Assembly (NCBI GenBank): GCA_003506435.1
Contig: DOAQ01000037.1
Coordinates: 253,749 to 317,748, forward strand
Length of the DNA: 64,000 nucleotides
Source of the DNA: Prolixibacteraceae bacterium
Lineage (GTDB): Bacteria > Bacteroidota > Bacteroidia > Bacteroidales > Prolixibacteraceae
Reading direction: 5' to 3'
Shown: positions 53,011 through 63,400 of the stretch, piece by piece
Layout: each line of letters begins with the position of its first letter
Numbering within the stretch: position 1 is the first letter of the stretch
Position numbers and translations under genes: made by a program
Notes under the pieces: generated by a model
Databases searched by the model: none
What the model saw: the letters and a program-made list of their open reading frames with translations, nothing else
What the model was told of the DNA's origin: nothing

Positions 53011-53583
53011 TTAATTGCAGATATCAACAAAGCAGACATTTTTCAATGATTTTCTTATGCTTTTTATTGACCGGTAGAGGAGAGTACATGCAGATGACTT
53101 GTCAATATTCAGCAATGTGCCAATTTCATTGTAATTAAGACCTTCTGCATATTTTAAAAAAATAACTTCTTTCTGGCGATCGGTCAACTGGTCCATTGCC
53201 GAATGTATTTCATTCCGGATATTTTGTCTTTCGTCATAATCGGTCAACACTTGTTCGGCATGATTTTCATATAATTTTTCACTTTCTGACAAGAGTTTCA
53301 AAATATCCTGTTTCCTTTTGGTATACCTGAATTCTTCGAATAATTTATTCCGGAGCGACTTAAAAAGATAAATATGAATGTTTGAAGTTATAATGAGAGC
53401 TTTTCGTTTGTTGATTAATTGAACAAACACTTCCTGAATGCAATCTTTAACTAATTGTTCATCATTCATGATCTTAAGACCATACGAATATAATTCATTG
53501 ACATAGTTCTCATATATGGCCGAAAGCGCATTATCATCCCCATTCTGAAACTTAATCCATATTGACTTGTCAATTTTTCTCAT
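53011..53583 (-). CDS. ECF-type RNA polymerase sigma factor
   Basis: The 190-residue protein has sigma-70 region 2 near residues 10-80 (FQNGDDNALSAIYENYVNEL, DEQLVKDCIQEVFVQL) and region 4 near 125-180 (AMDQLTDRQKEVIFLKYAEG, LNYNEIGTLLNIDKSSAC), with a short linker and no further domain. It is the expected partner of the FecR protein encoded next and of the STN-bearing SusC. When released it should direct transcription of the uptake genes. The gene is preceded by a TAAATTTG box and by the second copy of the 70-base element, so its own expression is probably regulated. Confidence 0.95.
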   Translation of the reverse strand: MRKIDKSIWIKFQNGDDNALSAIYENYVNELYSYGLKIMNDEQLVKDCIQEVFVQLINKRKALIITSNIHIYLFKSLRNKLFEEFRYTKRKQDILKLLSESEKLYENHAEQVLTDYDERQNIRNEIHSAMDQLTDRQKEVIFLKYAEGLNYNEIGTLLNIDKSSACTLLYRSIKSIRKSLKNVCFVDICN

Positions 53584-53606
53584 GAGAACAAATTACTCCT
53601 ATCAGA

Positions 53607-53636
53607 CAAATTTAACTTTTTTTAACACACGTTAAA
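53607..53636 (-). promoter_or_regulatory. Candidate promoter of the ECF sigma gene
   Basis: The minus strand has TAAATTTG at 53614-53607, an exact TAnnTTTG match, with TTTA (one change from TTTG) 18 bases upstream at 53636-53633. Transcription would start near 53600, leaving a leader of about 17 bases. The conserved 70-base element lies about 60-130 bases upstream of that start, where activators often bind. Confidence 0.5.
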
Positions 53637-53657
53637 GCTGTCTTTGAATAAATAAAA

Positions 53658-53727
53658 CAATATTAAGTTAACACTATACCTATATCAATGTCAGAAAACG
53701 CAAATAGTATATCAAAATGAGCAATTA
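53658..53727 (-). promoter_or_regulatory. 70-bp intergenic element, copy B, upstream of the ECF sigma gene
   Basis: This is the second copy of the element at 29541-29610, with 58 of 70 bases identical and no gaps. It ends 75 bases before the sigma factor start codon and just upstream of its candidate promoter. The core TTCTGACATTGATATAG (minus-strand reading) is identical in both copies. It probably binds a common regulator that ties the sigma gene and the 29456-to-6693 cluster together. No regulator gene that could be this protein lies in the window. Confidence 0.7.
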
Positions 53728-53789
53728 AAATTTTAGGGCCACTTTTCTGCCAATGGCTTTTATCCCTGACAATAAGCTATTGCCTCTAA

Positions 53790-54938
53790 CTATCTCAGGT
53801 GTTGATCAAAAAACCGGAATATGCTTTCAATTTCAAATTCATGCCCTAATGTATGAGTGTTAAACTCAAAACGATCTTTAATCCCAAGTTTTTCATAGAA
53901 CAAAGAGGCTCTTTTTGCTTCAATACGTGCACCATTCATATCAAATAACCCATCGTTTTCGCCAATCTGTACCATACAGGGACGGGGACAAATCATTCCT
54001 ATTGCCTGAAAATGTCCAAATCCTTTGAACTGGTATATTGATTGTGTCCCTTCCGTGACATTGGTTGTTTTAATCAGGTCTGCTTCACTGTCCCTGAAAT
54101 AAGCTGAAGGGGCTGCTGCCTTTATAAACGGACATAACGCAGTGGTGTACATTGTAAAAAATCCGCCCCATGAAAGTCCGGTCATTCCTATATTTTTAAT
54201 GTCAATCTCCGGATGTTCACTGATCAGTACCCGTGTGCTTTCAATGATTTTGTGGATTTCAAGCCCAATAATACTACTTCCCAGCAACTTAAGTTGTTTA
54301 TCGAAAAGATCCCGGTCAAGTCCCGAAATGATTGAGTCCTTTGCATAGCCACTCAGCATGGTTAAGCCAGGTGCCCAAACCAGATACCCTTTTTTTACTG
54401 CTTCGTGCCCAAATGAATGATAATTGACCCGGGTATCTAAATCGCAGATTGCTTCGGGATTTCCTCCACCGCCATGCATGGCAATAATCAGAGGTGCTTT
54501 GCCTTCGATGTTTTTTGGCACCATATAGATGCCGTAGGCATGAACGCCTTCAATTACCTCGATCCAAACACGGTAAATCGTGCAGTATTTGTCTTCACCG
54601 GCTTTCTCAAACCTGGAAACTTTTCCTTTGATTGCTTTTGGCGGAGGATAACCAAAAAATGAACCCAACTTTTGCCTGTATGGATACAACGAATTTTCAT
54701 AATCAGCGATACTAATAAAGTCAGGGTTAAAAGAACTCATCGACTCATCGATCTTTTCACGGGTCAACTGATCAATGTATGCCTTTACCTCCAGGTGTTG
54801 TTCTTTCCTAATTGGAAAGGATTCGGAAAATTTTTCGCGGTATTGTTCAGGTAATTCCTGTGCACAAATAAAAAGATACTGAAAAAGAAATAGAAAAAAT
54901 ATCAATACCTTTTTTGTTCTAATTATTGAATTTTTCAT
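53790..54938 (-). CDS. Exported alpha/beta-hydrolase, acetyl-xylan-esterase-like
   Basis: The 382-residue protein has a signal (residues 10-27) and an alpha/beta-hydrolase domain: APLIIAMHGGGGN (148-160) as oxyanion loop, GMTGLSWGGF (251-260) with nucleophile Ser256, an Asp in IGENDGLFD and a His in LGHEFE near the C-terminus. Such esterases remove acetyl or other acyl groups from plant polysaccharides. The N-terminal 95 residues form a helical cap as in similar Bacteroidota proteins. It lies 59 bases after the GH3 gene and ahead of the regulatory core. Confidence 0.85.
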   Translation of the reverse strand: MKNSIIRTKKVLIFFLFLFQYLFICAQELPEQYREKFSESFPIRKEQHLEVKAYIDQLTREKIDESMSSFNPDFISIADYENSLYPYRQKLGSFFGYPPPKAIKGKVSRFEKAGEDKYCTIYRVWIEVIEGVHAYGIYMVPKNIEGKAPLIIAMHGGGGNPEAICDLDTRVNYHSFGHEAVKKGYLVWAPGLTMLSGYAKDSIISGLDRDLFDKQLKLLGSSIIGLEIHKIIESTRVLISEHPEIDIKNIGMTGLSWGGFFTMYTTALCPFIKAAAPSAYFRDSEADLIKTTNVTEGTQSIYQFKGFGHFQAIGMICPRPCMVQIGENDGLFDMNGARIEAKRASLFYEKLGIKDRFEFNTHTLGHEFEIESIFRFFDQHLR

Positions 54939-54997
54939 CTGTTTGTTTTTTTAAGTATTTACAGAAATATTAGTATCATTGACTTCACGGGATTTCT

Positions 54998-57397
54998 TCA
55001 GTTAATATTCGAAGAAACATTGAAGCTTCCTTCCAGCCGGATATCGGATGAAGAACTCCCAACCATGACATTAAACTTGCCTGGCTCGACAATCCATTTC
55101 ATATTCCGGTCGAGTAATGATAAATCTTCCGGTTTCAGATTGAATGAGACGGACTGTTTTTCTCCCGGTTTCAGGTTTATTTTCTTGAAGCCCCTCAGTT
55201 GTTTGATGGGAGTAGTCACACTGCTGACTTCATCTTTAATATAAAGTTGAACTACTTCTTTCCCTTCCCGTTCGCCTGTATTTTTTACGTCTAACGTAAC
55301 CTGAATTTCTGCGCCCGGCTTTATACCTGAAGGCGTTACTAGCAGGTTGCTGTATTCAAATCGGGTATAACTTAACCCATGTCCAAAATGGTAGAGTGGA
55401 GTTGCCGGCATATCGATGTATGCTTTCCCTTTTGATGGTACGTGATTGTAATAAACCGGCAATTGTCCCGAGTGACGCGGAATCGTTATTGCCAGTTTTC
55501 CATTGGGATTGTAATCGCCAAACAGCACATCGGCCACAGCATTTCCACCTTGTTCACCACACATCCAGGCTTCAACGATAGCTGGTATATTTTCGGCTGC
55601 CCAAACGGTTGAAAGGGGGCGTCCGCTTATTAACACTGCAATCGTAGGGGTACCTGTTGAATAGACAGCCTCCAGTAATTTTTGCTGATATCCGGTTAAA
55701 TCGAGGCTTGCCACATCATGACCTTCCCCATTGGTATCACTTCCTATTTCTCCCACCACAACAATGGCAATATCGGCCATTTTGGCTGCATCCTGTGCTT
55801 TTTCAATTTCATTCAGATCATTTCCAATCACATTGCAGCCTCTTACATAGTCGATCTTCGTGCTGGCTGAAACTTTCTCCCGGATACCTTTAAGCACGGT
55901 AACCAATTCCTGTGGGATATTATGTGGTATGTAATCGCCGATTTGATCCATTCCTGAATCGGCAAGCGGGCCTATTACAGCAATTGACTTAATATTTTTG
56001 TCCAAAGGAAGAATATTCTTTTCGTTTCTCAGTAAAACGATACCTTCACGTGCTGCTTCAAGAGCCAGTTCCTGATGTTCTTCAGAATGGACAACTTTTA
56101 CTGCCTCTTCAGGATTAACGTAAGGTTTTTCAAAAAGGCCGAGCATAAATTTAACCCGCAGGATATTCCTTACTGCATCATCTATGACTTTCATGGGAAC
56201 AGAACCTTCTTCAACACTTTCTACCAATGCGCCGATGTAGGCTTCTTCCATCGATATACCAACATCTACACCTGCCATGGCCGCTATCTGTCCGGCCTCT
56301 TTTTGTGTTGCTGCCATATCTTCGTCAAGGATCGTACTAATGCCCATTCCTTCACTAAGTACAATGCCTTCGAATCCGAGTTCTTCGCGTAATATTCCCC
56401 TTAATAATTTATCGGAACTATGTACTGTTTCACCGTCGATGGCAGGATATGTCGCCATTAATGCAAGCGCTCCGCATTTCTTTATCCCTGCTTCCCAGGA
56501 AGGAAGGAACACTTCTCTCAATTTCCTTTCCGAAATTTCCATCGCCCCACGTTCAAGCCCGCTTACCGGCTGGCTCTGCCCGGGATAGTGAGAGAGAGCA
56601 GCTACAACCTTGTCTTTTCCGGAAACATCATATCCCTGCATTGCAGTAACAATATTTTCGGCTATTTTGGAACACATATAAGGATCTTCACTGTACCCTT
56701 CCTCGTTGCGGCCCAGACGGGGATCGCGGTTAGGCTCAATGACCAGGGTACAAAGCATGTGCGCCCCGGTTACCCTTCCTTCCATGGCAACGGTTTTATA
56801 AATATTGCTCACCAGTTCCATGTTCCAGGTGGCGCCAATGGCCAGTCCTTCGGGGAAAACAGTACCGCCTGCGCACATAAAACCGTGGGTCCCTTCTTCT
56901 ATCTGCAATAGCGGAATTCCCAAACGGGTTTCATTGATGGCTATATTCTGAAGTTCGTTGAAAAATTCAGCTTGTCTTTGTGTCCCTTCATGAATAATTC
57001 TATCGGCCAGGGTAAAGAAACCACCACCAGGACCCATTTTGTCGTTGTGATTGCCCCTTGCAAACTTGCGGCAACCTTCCATTTGTGCATTCTTTTCATC
57101 TTGACTTAGAGCATAATGCATTGAAACTGTTCCAACTTCAAGCCCATATCCAATCGCCTTTTTATACACACAAGGCATATTCATCTGCCCAACTTTTTCT
57201 TTTAATGTCATCCGCGAAAGCAGATCCTCAACTCGCTGGTCAATTGGTAAAAGGGGATTTTTATAAACCGGCGCTTCAACTGCTGCCTTTTCGTTCTTTC
57301 CTTTGGTTACAGGAGATTGAGCCAGGCTAACAGTGACTCCAACCCCGCATATAACCACAACGAAAAGAATAATGATTGTTTTTTTTATATTTCTCAT
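54998..57397 (-). CDS. GH3 beta-glycosidase
   Basis: The 799-residue protein has a signal (residues 8-27) and the complete GH3 layout: TIM barrel (46-385) with EEGTHG (167-172) and EPNRDPRLGRNEEGYSEDP (221-239), the alpha/beta sandwich (IVLLRNEKNILPL, IAVIGPLADSG) and the C-terminal fibronectin-III-like domain (EVVQLYIKDE). The nucleophile motif reads LSEG (Glu349) rather than SDW, and the usual KHF is SHY (270-271). The same changes occur in the GH3 half of the protein at 20285-23413, so they mark a subfamily rather than decay. Substrate is not predictable; beta-glucoside or beta-xyloside are common for the family. Confidence 0.92.
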   Translation of the reverse strand: MRNIKKTIIILFVVVICGVGVTVSLAQSPVTKGKNEKAAVEAPVYKNPLLPIDQRVEDLLSRMTLKEKVGQMNMPCVYKKAIGYGLEVGTVSMHYALSQDEKNAQMEGCRKFARGNHNDKMGPGGGFFTLADRIIHEGTQRQAEFFNELQNIAINETRLGIPLLQIEEGTHGFMCAGGTVFPEGLAIGATWNMELVSNIYKTVAMEGRVTGAHMLCTLVIEPNRDPRLGRNEEGYSEDPYMCSKIAENIVTAMQGYDVSGKDKVVAALSHYPGQSQPVSGLERGAMEISERKLREVFLPSWEAGIKKCGALALMATYPAIDGETVHSSDKLLRGILREELGFEGIVLSEGMGISTILDEDMAATQKEAGQIAAMAGVDVGISMEEAYIGALVESVEEGSVPMKVIDDAVRNILRVKFMLGLFEKPYVNPEEAVKVVHSEEHQELALEAAREGIVLLRNEKNILPLDKNIKSIAVIGPLADSGMDQIGDYIPHNIPQELVTVLKGIREKVSASTKIDYVRGCNVIGNDLNEIEKAQDAAKMADIAIVVVGEIGSDTNGEGHDVASLDLTGYQQKLLEAVYSTGTPTIAVLISGRPLSTVWAAENIPAIVEAWMCGEQGGNAVADVLFGDYNPNGKLAITIPRHSGQLPVYYNHVPSKGKAYIDMPATPLYHFGHGLSYTRFEYSNLLVTPSGIKPGAEIQVTLDVKNTGEREGKEVVQLYIKDEVSSVTTPIKQLRGFKKINLKPGEKQSVSFNLKPEDLSLLDRNMKWIVEPGKFNVMVGSSSSDIRLEGSFNVSSNIN

Positions 57398-57434
57398 AGC
57401 TCGTATAATTTTTTTAAGGATGATAAGCCAAAAA

Positions 57435-60377
57435 TTAGTTTATCGGTTTGATAGTTATAATTTTTACAGGCCCTAATAATCCGGATTTTAATAAAGGAAC
57501 TTCTTTCCATGGCATATATGTTCCATACAATCCTTTTATATTGGTATCCCTGATATTGACACTGGTATATTTTTCTCCTTTCAATGCATCTCCGACAATG
57601 CGGTTCGACCAGGTATTGGCAATTTCTATTTTCAGTTTATTCTCACCCGGACGAAGTATCTCTGTTATGTCATACATGAAAGGTTTAGCCCATGTAATTC
57701 CCAAGGGCTGGTCGTTTAGCCATACTTCACCAACATTTGACAAATCGCCCAAATCCAAATAAATCTTTGTTTTTCCAAGCAATACGGGATTATAATCATG
57801 CACAAATGTTTTTTCGTAGCGGGCAATTCCCGAAAAATATTTAATTCCGTCATTTTCAGACTCTGTCCATGACTTTAATTCCGGGAAAACAGCCTTTTCA
57901 GGGGCTCCCCATCCCTTTGGAAAAAATACCTCCCAAGGGCCTTCCAAAGTTTTCAATCCTATATGGTTATTAATAACCGTTAATTGATCCTGTTTGGTCA
58001 ATTCAAATGCCCCATCTTCCAAAAGACAAACGCCACCGACTGTATATTGCAGAAAAGGCGGATATTCTCCATGATTTTTGACCTGCGTATAATGTACGGC
58101 AGGGTTACCTTTTCTGAACACCACGAAAATGCTTTCATAAGGCGCTAATGATAGTGGAATATTCGTCATTCCATTTTGCTGCCCGTATATTGAAACAGGA
58201 ATGATTTTGCCTGAAACAGGATCCCATATTTCCGGAACTTTGTCTTTCTGCCTGAAACTGCAATCTCTTGAGACCCATTCCCCGGTGGTGTTCCTGATGA
58301 AATAAAATTCCACATCCTTTTGGAAATAATGGATATAATCCAGCGTGCAGAACTCCTGATCCGAATAACCAAAATCAGGAATTATATTCAGTTTTTCGAG
58401 CATGGAGGATGTTTCGATGCCGGAATAAACCTTGTTTTTTTGTAATTCACCCGAACGATAATCTGCCCATAATTCATTCAGCAATTTTTTCACATCGGGC
58501 ATACCGGGCAGAACTTTTCGCAGGGCAACTTTTTGAGGCTTCGGCCCGATAATAACCGCTCCTTTTTTCGCCAATTCATCCAATTTGACCAAAACTTCAG
58601 GATTAATCTCAATTTCATTGGATAAAGTCAAAATACTGAATTGTGCCCCGTTCGACGGTAAAAACAATTTGTTGTCTTTTACAGTCAGTTCCTTTAGTTT
58701 CTCCGTGTTGATAATTTCATAATCATACCCCGGGCCGGCAGAGAAACGGCTGTTTTTATGCCCCCCGTAATTGGGAATGGTATCGCCATAGTAGTAAAGG
58801 ACATCTGCAGTAAAATCAGCTTCCTGAAGAATAAATGAAACACGGGATAAATATTCATTGAACGGTTTTACTTTTGGCCACCAAACCCGTTTGTCATTAT
58901 AGTGCGTCCCTGCATGATAGACAATTCCCGGGAAACTCGTCCCCGCAGGATTATGGGTTGAACCGTGGACTACCACTTTATTCATACCTTCGCAAAATGC
59001 CCGGTCACCAAGCGGTTTCATTTCAAAAGGCCCTTCCTGCCAATGCTGGAAGGTAGTGAAAGCTTCCATCTCAACAATCCGCCGGTTATAAATATGCGAT
59101 GCTGCTGATACTTCCTTAACTACTCTTAAAATGTCAATTCCTTTTTCATTAAACCTGCCATGATTGATCCAAAATTCACCCCTGGGAATATCCAGGGCTC
59201 CCAATGCTTTTATCGGTTCAACCGGGACTTTGTGAAGAGGAAGACCGGGTCCCCCTGATTCACAGTTGTTTTTCAAACCATGTGCATTACAAATTTCCTT
59301 CGATTTCGTGTAAAAATTAGTAATCATTAATTCAGATATGGTTCGCTGAAGATCCACTTTAAAATTTGCGGCAAGCTCCGGAGAAAATAAATCATTCGTA
59401 AACAATACGGGAAGAAATTTATCGACATTATATCCGTTGATCTTTTTGAACATGTCAGGTAATGTTGTCGTCCAGGTAAGCGCTTTCTCTTCATAACTGG
59501 CCATGTAAAAGCTTTTAAGCGCCGTTTTTCCCAGGTCGCCTAAGACAGATTCCAGTTTATTGATGACATAATTGAAATGGAATTCAGCGGCTTCCGCATC
59601 ATAATGATCTAACGTAGGCCCCGCAGAGTATTTACTGGGAAGAACAAGGTTCTCTCCTGAATTGGAACAAACATATCTCAAAATATCCCAGTTACCGGCA
59701 GGGGCTTTCCAATTTAGCAACTCAGTTTTCGGATCAAAAAAGCATGAGACATTGACAACTTCTGCGGTGTCAAGACTATTCTTTTCAATGCCGACCGGAA
59801 CGGCAAGAACAGCAATTTCTTTATAAAAATCTGGTTTGCCGTCAGCATTGTACTGAATACGACGCTGTTTTCCCCAGGCATCTGTTTTTGAAATATCGGG
59901 AAATGGCAGTTTAATTTTCAGTTCTTTGCCTCCGCGAACCTCTGTTTTTGCATAAAATATGGACTTTGCTGCATGTTTTGGAGGTATCCAGTTTCCTCCG
60001 GCATTCCAGCTACTGGAAGTATTTAAGCCCACTTCCATTCCTAACTTTCCAGCTTCATCGATTGCGTATTTTAATATTTTCAGGGATTCCTCGCCCAAAA
60101 AAGCCGGTCCTGCTTTAACAAGAACGGTATCCCTTGAGCCGATTTCGAAAATGGTAAAACCAGACACCCCTGCATTTTTCAACGCAATTAACTCTTCTTT
60201 AAGCCTGAGTGTATCCACATTGCCACCTAGCCACCAATGGTATACAATGGGCCATGTTTTCATAGGTGGATTCCGGAACCCCTGTTGCATGTACTTGTAA
60301 TTCTTTTCCTGGGCAGACAGGTACTGATCACTAAAGCAACTGCCAATCAATAGTAAAACGATCAAAAAATTTCTCAT
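57435..60377 (-). CDS. GH106 alpha-L-rhamnosidase (second)
   Basis: The start at 60377 (MRNFLIVLLLIG) gives a proper signal and removes an overlap with the preceding gene; longer starts add a hydrophilic leader. The 980-residue protein shares the GH106 blocks with the one at 11055-14036: FRNPPMKTWPIVYHWW, AGPAFLGEESLKILKYAI, NTSSSWNAGGNW, ESGGPGLPLHKVPVEPIKALGALD, WWPKVKPFNEYLSR, and the C-terminal NTWSNRIVGD and SGLLGPVKI. It could be a lipoprotein (GSC) or cleaved after SAQ. The pair probably attacks rhamnose in two linkages of one substrate. It is followed by the GH3 gene at 37 bases. Confidence 0.9.
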   Translation of the reverse strand: MRNFLIVLLLIGSCFSDQYLSAQEKNYKYMQQGFRNPPMKTWPIVYHWWLGGNVDTLRLKEELIALKNAGVSGFTIFEIGSRDTVLVKAGPAFLGEESLKILKYAIDEAGKLGMEVGLNTSSSWNAGGNWIPPKHAAKSIFYAKTEVRGGKELKIKLPFPDISKTDAWGKQRRIQYNADGKPDFYKEIAVLAVPVGIEKNSLDTAEVVNVSCFFDPKTELLNWKAPAGNWDILRYVCSNSGENLVLPSKYSAGPTLDHYDAEAAEFHFNYVINKLESVLGDLGKTALKSFYMASYEEKALTWTTTLPDMFKKINGYNVDKFLPVLFTNDLFSPELAANFKVDLQRTISELMITNFYTKSKEICNAHGLKNNCESGGPGLPLHKVPVEPIKALGALDIPRGEFWINHGRFNEKGIDILRVVKEVSAASHIYNRRIVEMEAFTTFQHWQEGPFEMKPLGDRAFCEGMNKVVVHGSTHNPAGTSFPGIVYHAGTHYNDKRVWWPKVKPFNEYLSRVSFILQEADFTADVLYYYGDTIPNYGGHKNSRFSAGPGYDYEIINTEKLKELTVKDNKLFLPSNGAQFSILTLSNEIEINPEVLVKLDELAKKGAVIIGPKPQKVALRKVLPGMPDVKKLLNELWADYRSGELQKNKVYSGIETSSMLEKLNIIPDFGYSDQEFCTLDYIHYFQKDVEFYFIRNTTGEWVSRDCSFRQKDKVPEIWDPVSGKIIPVSIYGQQNGMTNIPLSLAPYESIFVVFRKGNPAVHYTQVKNHGEYPPFLQYTVGGVCLLEDGAFELTKQDQLTVINNHIGLKTLEGPWEVFFPKGWGAPEKAVFPELKSWTESENDGIKYFSGIARYEKTFVHDYNPVLLGKTKIYLDLGDLSNVGEVWLNDQPLGITWAKPFMYDITEILRPGENKLKIEIANTWSNRIVGDALKGEKYTSVNIRDTNIKGLYGTYMPWKEVPLLKSGLLGPVKIITIKPIN

Positions 60378-60405
60378 ACTGTCGGTTTTATAATATGAAT
60401 CATAC

Positions 60406-63400
60406 TTATTTTTTCTCCAGCGCCCCGGCATCCCGTTTCCCAACAGGACTATTTCCTGCAAAATCTTTCAGAAAGGGCCCTGAAAATTGCCACGTATAAA
60501 GTTCATTTATATCGGTTTTTGCATCAGCAAGTGTTCCCAGACATACCCGCATAAAATCCATTGTACCTTTAAAATATCTTCCCTGGGGTGTACCGCCAAC
60601 AAACATATCCGAATTGTTTTCAAGATAACCATTTTCAATGGCAGCGCCACTGTTATCCTTCTTCCCGTTTACATAGAGCGTGAGTGTTTTGGATGAACGA
60701 TCAGCTTCGGCAATTACATGATGCCACCTACCATCATTGATCCGGGCCTTGCTTTTAATAACTGCCGTCTGACTGCCGCTTTTAATGGCAAAAGTTACAC
60801 CTCCCTGTTTATTTACTTCCAGAGAATAACCTGCAGCAGCCATTTTTTCGATGAGTACGCCTCCGGTAATACCTTGTTCTGCTTTAAAATAAGCTTCAAT
60901 AAGAAAATTGCTGTCGTAAACCTCCGGACTTTTTAAATCCTTTCCGGCGACATGCTTTATTTCCGTTTGACCTTCACGGTTCCATCTGTATTTGATCGTA
61001 TAATCGAAGGATTTATTCAGTGAACTGTCGGTACATACCGCATACTGATCGATCCCGTTGAAATGCAATGCACCCCTGGTCCAGTCTTCCAGAGGTCCTT
61101 CCACATAATCATTCTTCCCAATGTTGACCCCTTTGAGGTGAAACATTGGTTTGAGATAATAATCGCCTCTGGTGACATAATAAGGCGTCATGTACCAATG
61201 CTCGTCAAGAATATTCGCAGGATCGTTCCCTGCCGGATAAAAACCCCATTCACCTACTGTGGCATAAAGGCTCCATGGTACAAACACTTTGACTCCCTGA
61301 TCTATTGCAGCCGATCCTTCGGCAAGACTGAAATCATGTTTGTCAGGCGCATTCATAGGGGCCGCAGAAGCGACTACACCCAAATCCGAAGCAATAGCAT
61401 TGGTTTCCCTGAGAATATCACGTGCTTCCTCAAACGATTCATGCCACTGTCCTGAAGGTTTAAATGAGGCATATTTCCCGGTGATATCATGGAAAACATT
61501 TCCTGAAAAAGCATTTGTCTCCAAGGCATAATGATTTTTCTGCGGCGCGGCATCGTGTTCGTTACCTGCAATTGGAGATTTAGCCGGTACGGTATGCCAG
61601 AATACCCAGTCGCCAATACCATCCCAAATGTTGCCCAGAAATTTATTACTGCCTGCCTCTGGCGACTGACGCCTTGAACCTTTTACAAAATTGTATGCGG
61701 TGTTATTAAAAAAAGCGTTCTGATAGCTGATGATCTCCTGGAACATCGTTGTAGCCCCTACTTTACTCCATGGGTCTTTGCTCAATCCCCACCCGATATT
61801 ATTGAAATAATAATTTTTGAAAGCGCCGTCAAGATAATATGCCATACCAAATCGTGCCGATCCCGGTTTATCAGGATTGTCTTTCCCATCCATCCAACTG
61901 GGATTACGAAATCCACCCGGATTCCCGGAAACATTATTATACACGTATGATGTCCCGCCTTGCCATGTTTCGATATTTCCGCAGTCATCGCCTGTCCGAA
62001 TACCATCAGTAACCTTATTCTGATAGATGAGTACCCTGGATAGCGGAATACCACCCAAATTACCACCCAGCTTGCCCCCAAACACATTTACACCTGCATG
62101 CCAGGGCGTTTCAATGATATTACCGGCAATCTCGACCGTCTGACCGCAAATGACATTGATTGCGTTGGATGATCCGGTACGTTGCGAACGCAGACCAGTC
62201 TTGTAAATATAATTTCGAAGTACTTTAACATCCAGCAAATGACCGGCATCGTCGGGCATATCAAATCCCCAAAGGATACCGTCCTCGATGCTGATACCGT
62301 TATGATCGGTTTCCCTGATTTCACAATCAGTAACCGATACCTTATCAAGATTGAAGCCTGGCTTAACCGCTTTCATATACACCGCTCCATTGACATTTTC
62401 GAAAATACAGTTGGCTACATGAATATCGCAACCTCCTCCCCAAACTCTGATACAGGCCGGATAGAGATGTTTCTTGAGGGCAAATTTGTTTCCCCATGGC
62501 AGTTCAGTCAGGTTCCATGATACATTGGTAAACCGGAATGAAAGACCCGAAAAGGAAATATGATCTTTCTCCTCCATGTTGATTAGCGTAGTTTCTTTGC
62601 CTGCTTCCAGTATAACTGTGTTCGGATCAGCATTTCCCGGTAGTCTCAAATATAAACGCCCACCCTCTCCCTTTTTATTAAACCAGAATTCTCCATCCGG
62701 ATCATCCAGGTAATGAGGTTTGTCCTCAAGATAATATCGATGATTCCTTGCGATAAACCGGGATTTGGGACTTCCTAAGTAGCCTTCAAAACCAATTCCT
62801 TTTTTTTCGGCATCAAATCCCTGAACATAGGAAGGGTACGGTGTTCCATCAACCCATCCGAATTCAGTCCATGCAATAGCGCCCATGTACAATTCTTTTG
62901 GACCGGTAAGATTTTCTGTATCAATTCCTAAAGTAAGCTCTTTACCCGCTTCATTTGTCATGGTTACATGGAAATACTGTTTACTATTCTTGTAATCCCA
63001 TGCCCACCATTCACTTTTAATATCTTCATTATCTGATATTTTCCAGTTGGGCATGCGTGCTATCGGAATACGTGTAATTTCCTTCTCGTTTACCATCCAT
63101 AGCGTCCTTGGGGCAAAATTCAGGTCGCGGTACCACACATTTGCAGCATCCGGAATATCCGCATGATCAGCACCTTTCTTCCATCCGTCTGTGATCCTGA
63201 CAGACCCGTATATACAGGCTTCCCCCTCTCCCCAGGAAGGATCAGAAGTAAACCTTACCGGATTACCCGGCTCTCCCGGTTCCTGAATGATTATTATACC
63301 CCGGTAAACCGAACCTTTTTTAAACACAAAAGTTTGAATCCCTTTACAATTCAACGAATTACCTGTAGCAGCAGGGTCCCAGGGATGATGCTTCCATGGA

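Noticed and set aside
53750..53780. Similarity between CTTTTATCCCTGACAATAAG near 53757 and a stretch near 29500
   Set aside because: The match needs gaps, is about 22 bases long, and the order relative to the 70-bp element is reversed in the two places. Chance in AT-rich DNA is likely.
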